Shown here: positions 6,427 to 10,506 of the stretch, in pieces | How positions within the stretch are numbered: position 1 is the first letter of the stretch | Layout of the letters: each line of letters opens with the position of its first letter | Assembly: GCA_030043855.1 (NCBI GenBank) | Contig: JASHWW010000079.1 | Span: 1-10,506 of the forward strand | DNA length: 10,506 bases | Direction: 5' to 3' | Source: Thermoplasmata archaeon | GTDB taxonomy: Archaea; Thermoplasmatota; Thermoplasmata; Lutacidiplasmatales; UBA184 | Translations under genes and position numbers: made by a program | Notes under the pieces: model-generated | What the model was told of the DNA's origin: nothing | The model's database searches: none | Seen by the model: the letters and a program-made list of their open reading frames with translations, nothing else

Positions 6427-8282
6427 CGGGCCGGGGCCGCGCGTTCCTCGCGCTCGCGATCGTGGTCGTCCTACTGGGCGCCGGGTTCGTGACGGTCGAA
6501 CTTCGTTCGTCCGGTTCGGGCTCCGGAACTTCCTCCGGGGCCACGGTGGCGGCGACGTCTCCGTTGGCCGGAAGCTCGGGGCCGGCCGCCGTCGCCTCGT
6601 GCCCGACCCCGACGAGCTCCCCCGACTGGAATTCGGAGAACTTCTTCTCCGACGTCCTGGTGCAGGTCCAGGTCCCCGGGAACCCGTCGGAGTCCGGCGC
6701 GAACTTCTACACGGTCCCGTGCGAGAACGACCTGCCCACGTACCTCCAGGCGTTCTGGCTGAACATCTCCACGAACGTTCCGATCTCCGAGGCGTACGTC
6801 ACGATCTGGGGCACCAGCTATCCGAACGCCGCCAGCGACGCCCTCGCCGACTTCGACCCGTCCGCGCCCCGTCTCCTGCCGATGTACCAGGCGGTCCCGG
6901 ACTCGTCGACCGCGTCGTTCTACTTCAATCTCTACCGGTTCTTCTACCCCGGCTCGATGGTCTACTTCAACGTCACCGTCGAGTCTCAGTTCGCGGTCCC
7001 GTCGACGGTCGCCTCGACCTCCAGCAGCTACGACACCGAGCTGCCGACCGGGAGCGGCGACAACGCCACCTGGCAGTTCTACGTCGAGCCGCCGTGGTGG
7101 TCGACCACGTTCACGAGCGACATCTCGGTCTTCACGAACCCGAGCGTCCTCGGGTCGTATCCGTACGAGCCGAACCCGACCCAGGGGATCTCGATCGGCA
7201 TCGAGAGCATCGGTCCGACCGGTGCCCCCAGCACCCCGATCCCCGAGGCGCTCCTCGAGTTCACGCTGACCGGGCAGTTCGCCGGCCACTACTCCGTGCC
7301 GTTCGGCCCCCTCAACTCGACCTGGGAGAACATCACACCGAGCGTCGGGTCGGTGATCGGCCCGTACGACGGGGCGACGATGACGTTCAACATCACCATC
7401 GGCCTCCCGTGGGAAGGGAGCGAGATCGACGAGCTGACGAGCCCCAACTACGCGTTCAGCTGGTCGAGCAAGGGCGGCTGGTGGGCCCCGTCGCAGGGTC
7501 TCTCCGCGAACGCCAACCTCTCCTCCTCGCCGTGGGTCCTCAACACGACCTCCACGTCGCTGGCGACCGGGACCCCCGTGAACGTCACCGTGCACGTGCC
7601 GATCCCGAACGTCACCCTCGCGTCGTCGATCGTCCGGTTCTCCTTCGCCGACGCGGCCGGGACGCTCGAGGGGAATCTGCCGATGACCGCGCTCAGCGAC
7701 AACACAACGTTCGGCGTGATCCCCGGGCTGCCGTCGGACGCGATCCTGACGTTCTCGATCCTGGCCAAGGACGAGTTCGGGGTCCCCGTCGCCTCCGGAA
7801 ACTACACGTACACGGAGTCGGGCCCGCCCGCGACCGCCGCGGCGGCGGACACGAGCTGGATCTACGTGGAGGCGGCCGACGTATCGTCCGGCCACCTGAT
7901 CCCGGACATCCCGTTCACGATCGCGAACGCGACGTGGAGCGGCTCCGGGGAGATCGGCCCCCTCGGGTTCGGCATCCCGCTGGCGGCGAGCGGCGCCGGC
8001 GTGCGCCTGCTCGACTACGGGAACTACTCGATCTCGGTGACCGCCTACGGCCACACCGAGTCGACGGCGGTCGTCCTCAACGCCAGTTCCGGGCCCGTCC
8101 AGGTCCCGTTCTGGTTCGCGAGCGGCCCGGTCCGCGCGACCGCGACCGTCCCGGTCACGGCGGTGCTGGTCGCGCTCGTCGCGGGCCCGCTCGTCGCGAC
8201 GCTCGCGCTCTATCCCCTCTTCCTCTGGTACCGCGAGCGGCAGCGCAAGGCCGCCGAGGAGCAGCGCCGCATCACGCTCTGA
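6423..8282 (+). CDS. Type I membrane surface protein with Fn3/Ig-like modules (paralogue B)
   Basis: The product is 619 residues. Its GTG start overlaps the preceding TGA by four bases and gives a good export signal or anchor (TGRGR followed by a hydrophobic stretch to about residue 24), then a Ser/Gly-rich spacer. There are only two cysteines, both near the start of the ectodomain (ASCPTP and VPCEND). About 15 Asn-X-Ser/Thr sequons are present. The strand signature seen in the upstream paralogue recurs near bases 6948 (PGSMVYFNVTVES), 7368 (DGATMTFNITIG) and 7737 (DAILTFSILAKD). The best shared block is TTF-G-x-IPGLP followed by FSI-x-A and NYT-x-x-ES, at 7698-7820 here and 5752-5880 upstream. 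A helix at about residues 575-601 precedes a charged tail ending QRRITL. The gene most likely arose by tandem duplication followed by strong divergence. Function unknown; a partner or alternative subunit to paralogue A is inferred. Confidence 0.92.
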   Translation: MTGRGRAFLALAIVVVLLGAGFVTVELRSSGSGSGTSSGATVAATSPLAGSSGPAAVASCPTPTSSPDWNSENFFSDVLVQVQVPGNPSESGANFYTVPCENDLPTYLQAFWLNISTNVPISEAYVTIWGTSYPNAASDALADFDPSAPRLLPMYQAVPDSSTASFYFNLYRFFYPGSMVYFNVTVESQFAVPSTVASTSSSYDTELPTGSGDNATWQFYVEPPWWSTTFTSDISVFTNPSVLGSYPYEPNPTQGISIGIESIGPTGAPSTPIPEALLEFTLTGQFAGHYSVPFGPLNSTWENITPSVGSVIGPYDGATMTFNITIGLPWEGSEIDELTSPNYAFSWSSKGGWWAPSQGLSANANLSSSPWVLNTTSTSLATGTPVNVTVHVPIPNVTLASSIVRFSFADAAGTLEGNLPMTALSDNTTFGVIPGLPSDAILTFSILAKDEFGVPVASGNYTYTESGPPATAAAADTSWIYVEAADVSSGHLIPDIPFTIANATWSGSGEIGPLGFGIPLAASGAGVRLLDYGNYSISVTAYGHTESTAVVLNASSGPVQVPFWFASGPVRATATVPVTAVLVALVAGPLVATLALYPLFLWYRERQRKAAEEQRRITL

Positions 8283-8314
8283 CGAGGATCCGGTAGCACC
8301 ACAAGGACGATCGC
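8283..8314 (+). other. 32-base gap before the membrane-protein gene
   Basis: This is the longest non-coding gap in the window. I see no AT-rich TATA-like element, hairpin with a T run or other control site in it, apart from the SD-like motif near its end, so cotranscription with the upstream gene is the simplest reading. Confidence 0.6.
8303..8307 (+). promoter_or_regulatory. Shine-Dalgarno-like AAGGA for the multi-spanning membrane protein
   Basis: AAGGA lies seven bases before the ATG at 8315, the only ATG start among the genes whose starts are visible. The spacing is normal, and the start gives a long cytoplasmic Pro/Ala-rich leader before the first membrane helix. Confidence 0.6.
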
Positions 8315-10506
8315 ATGCAGGACGAGCCCCCGACGACCGCAACCGCCCCCTCCGCCGAACCTGCCGACCCACCCTCCGCGGGGGTCGTGCCGCCGCCCGA
8401 CGGCCCGCCGGCCGCCTCCCCGGCCTCCGCGGCCCCGCGACGCGTCCGGCCGAAGGGCAAGCGACCCCGCCTGTTCTGGGTCGGGGTGATCCTGATCCTC
8501 CTCGGCGGCGTCCTCGCCGGGGTCTTCTCGGCCGGCATCGTGGGGAACCAGTCTGCTCAGCTCACCCAGACCGTCCCGCTGGACGGGTGGAACCTGACCG
8601 CCCCGGTCGCGTTGGGCGGGATCGTGATCTCCTGGAGCGGCGCGCCGAGCACCACCTCGATCGGCGCCGCGTACTGCAACGGCGGCCTGAACGCCCAGGG
8701 CGCATGTACCGGGTCGATTGCCACGGCGTACGGGAACGGTTCGAGCGGCACGATCTCGATCGCCCCGAGCGCCAGTGGCGCGCTCGTGGTCGCCGCGGAC
8801 TTCCATTCGTCCAACCCGAGCGCGGTGGCGAACCTCGTCATCTCCGTGCACGGCCTGACCGTCCTTTCCATCATCGGCATCGCGCTCGCGGCCGTCGGCG
8901 CCCTGCTGGTCGTCGTGGCGATCGTTCGGGCCCCGAAGATGGCCCCCGCGGCCCCGACGCCGAAGCCGTCCGCCGGGACCGCGATCGCTCCCGCGGGCGC
9001 GAGTGGAACCGCGACCAAGCCGGCGCAACGACCGGCCGGGACCGCCGCTCGGTCCCCCTCCGGTCCGGCGCGCGCCAAGGCGCGGCGTACGTTCCTGGTC
9101 TTCGCGATCGTGGGGATCGCGATCGCCGCGACCGGGGCGGGGCTCGCGATCACCTGGTATCCGTACATCGTCCACTCGGAGAACGCCGCGACGTACCTCG
9201 CCGACTCCGGTGCCACGCTGACGACGAACCAGGGGACTACGTACGTCTACCTCACGAATTCGTCCGTCTCGTCCGGTCAGACCGTCGTCATCCAGGACAC
9301 GGTCGCCTCGGCGACGTACAATAGTTCGAGCGGCACGACGGCCCTCGTCTTCCAATCGATCCAGAATCTCGGGGGCAACGTCTCCGCGATCGAGAGCACG
9401 ATCGCCGCCAACCTGTTCGGTACCCTGCAGGGGAACGTCGGGTGGATCCACGCCGGGACCGCGGTCCTGATGACGTTCACCGTCGTCAAGGTGCAGCTGC
9501 CGAGCGGCCCGTACGGCGGCGGCACGTACCTCACGCTGGACGCCGCGGCGGACGCCACGTACAAGGCGATCTCGAACGGCCTCACGGGCGCGCAGGCGGT
9601 CGCCATCGCCCCGCAGTACGTCCAGCCGTACCCGTCGATCCAGTTCGACGGGCTGTTCTACTTCCTGATCGGGCTCGGCGTCGCGCTGTTCGCGATCGGC
9701 CGCCTCTGGGCGAACCGGATCGAGTCGTGGCTGATCCGCGAGACGAAGGATCCGAAGCACCTGCCAGCGCTGTTCATGGCGTTCCTGGGGGTGCTCGGCG
9801 GCGTCTTCGTGCCGTTCTATCCGTGGCCGTTCGTCCTCGTGATCGCGGCTGCGGTCGGGTTCGTGGCGTTCCGCTTCCCGCAGCTGTCGCTGTTCCTGCT
9901 CGTGTTGCTGATGACACCGGCCGTCGCGTACCAGTCCGGCGCGCTCGGTCTCGTCTTCCTGTTCGCGACGATCCCGGTGCTGTTCGCGTCGCTGCTCGAC
10001 TGGCGGTTCGGGGCCGGCGTCTTCCTGACGCTGCTGCTGGCACCGTTCGGCCTGTCGTTCGTCGGCCCGATCTTCCTGGCGCTGATCTTCTCCCTCTACC
10101 TCGGCCTCGTGGTCGCGGTGGCGGGCGGGTTGCTCATCAGCCTGTTCGTGACGCTCGGGAACTTCCCGGTGTTCGGCTACCTGACCGGACCGGGCGGGAA
10201 CGGCACCGTCAGCCTCGTTTCCGGCCACGCCGCCCCCCTGCTCCCGACGCTGCCCCTCCCGTACTCGTTCACCGCGAACGCGATCGGTTCGGCGTACTCC
10301 TCGCTGTTCAACCCGAACCTGAACCAGCTCGCCTCCGGCGGCGGCGGGCTCGGCGCGCTGCCGATCCCGCTGGTCGAGATCGGGGTCTGGTGCCTCGCGA
10401 CCTGGCTGGTCGCCTCGTTGACGAAGGAGAAGTCGTCGCAGACGACCGAGAGCGTGCTGCGCTACTCGACCGCCTCCGGCGCGCTCGTCGCGGCCGGCAC
10501 GTTCGG
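8315..10506 (+). CDS. Large multi-spanning membrane protein with duplicated TM-ectodomain-TM units (3' partial)
   Basis: The frame is open from the ATG to the end of the window (730 codons) without a stop, so the C-terminus is missing. Residues 1-52 are a Pro/Ala-rich, probably disordered cytoplasmic leader ending in a basic cluster (RRVRPKGKRPR). TM1 (about 53-76) leads to an ectodomain of about 105 residues with one cysteine pair (CX9C). TM2 (181-204) leads to a Pro/Ala/Lys linker. TM3 (259-283) leads to a second ectodomain of about 160 residues. TM4 (447-465) is followed by a charged loop (NRIESWLIRETKDPKH), then a dense cluster of hydrophobic helices from about residue 483 to 620, a Gly/Ser/Asn-rich stretch, another helix (LVEIGVWCLATWLVASL) and a short charged segment. 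I do not recognise the family. The lack of catalytic motifs and its place after four ectodomain genes suggest a membrane scaffold, transporter or export component, but this is inference. Confidence 0.88.
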   Translation, partial: MQDEPPTTATAPSAEPADPPSAGVVPPPDGPPAASPASAAPRRVRPKGKRPRLFWVGVILILLGGVLAGVFSAGIVGNQSAQLTQTVPLDGWNLTAPVALGGIVISWSGAPSTTSIGAAYCNGGLNAQGACTGSIATAYGNGSSGTISIAPSASGALVVAADFHSSNPSAVANLVISVHGLTVLSIIGIALAAVGALLVVVAIVRAPKMAPAAPTPKPSAGTAIAPAGASGTATKPAQRPAGTAARSPSGPARAKARRTFLVFAIVGIAIAATGAGLAITWYPYIVHSENAATYLADSGATLTTNQGTTYVYLTNSSVSSGQTVVIQDTVASATYNSSSGTTALVFQSIQNLGGNVSAIESTIAANLFGTLQGNVGWIHAGTAVLMTFTVVKVQLPSGPYGGGTYLTLDAAADATYKAISNGLTGAQAVAIAPQYVQPYPSIQFDGLFYFLIGLGVALFAIGRLWANRIESWLIRETKDPKHLPALFMAFLGVLGGVFVPFYPWPFVLVIAAAVGFVAFRFPQLSLFLLVLLMTPAVAYQSGALGLVFLFATIPVLFASLLDWRFGAGVFLTLLLAPFGLSFVGPIFLALIFSLYLGLVVAVAGGLLISLFVTLGNFPVFGYLTGPGGNGTVSLVSGHAAPLLPTLPLPYSFTANAIGSAYSSLFNPNLNQLASGGGGLGALPIPLVEIGVWCLATWLVASLTKEKSSQTTESVLRYSTASGALVAAGTF

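Noticed and set aside
1..10506. CRISPR array, insertion sequence, tRNA or rRNA
   Set aside because: No direct-repeat/spacer pattern, transposase-like frame, inverted-repeat ends or structured RNA gene was seen on reading both strands; coding sequence takes up nearly the whole window.

Overview
This is a high-GC window with strong G/C preference at third codon positions. It is filled by one head-to-tail, plus-strand array of five protein genes. The first gene is cut by the left edge and the last runs off the right edge. All five products look exported or membrane-embedded. They are rich in Asn-X-Ser/Thr sequons, Thr/Ser/Asn/Tyr and beta-sandwich repeats, and three of them have a C-terminal membrane anchor or a weak version of one. 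The composition, the GTG starts with short Shine-Dalgarno-like motifs of the GGAGG/GGTGA kind, and the 'repeat domains plus one C-terminal helix' architecture suggest a high-GC archaeon, plausibly an uncultured Thermoplasmatota lineage. That placement is inference; no marker gene is present to settle it.

Layout: (1) 1-2310, the 3' part of a surface protein made of about eight carboxypeptidase-regulatory-like (CarboxypepD_reg/Ig-like) repeats and a C-terminal transmembrane helix. (2) 2307-4412, a secreted cysteine-rich protein whose secondary-structure pattern resembles a von Willebrand A domain with a degenerate metal site, followed by a 14-proline spacer and a short C-terminal segment. (3) 4426-6426 and (4) 6423-8282, two tandem paralogous type I membrane proteins. 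Each has a signal peptide or anchor, three recognisable copies of an Fn3/Ig-like strand signature, a C-terminal helix, and a short charged cytoplasmic tail ending R-[VI]-T-L. (5) 8315-10506, a large multi-spanning membrane protein with a Pro/Ala-rich cytoplasmic N-terminus, two successive TM-ectodomain-TM units and a C-terminal cluster of many helices; the family is not recognised.

The genes are very tightly packed. Genes 1/2 and 3/4 overlap by four bases (GTGA), genes 2/3 are 13 bases apart and genes 4/5 are 32 bases apart. I see no promoter, terminator or RNA gene inside the window, so they are most simply read as one translationally coupled operon. My working inference is a cell-surface assembly in which gene 5 is the membrane core and genes 1-4 supply ectodomains. 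No enzymatic activity, mobile element, CRISPR array or RNA gene could be supported.
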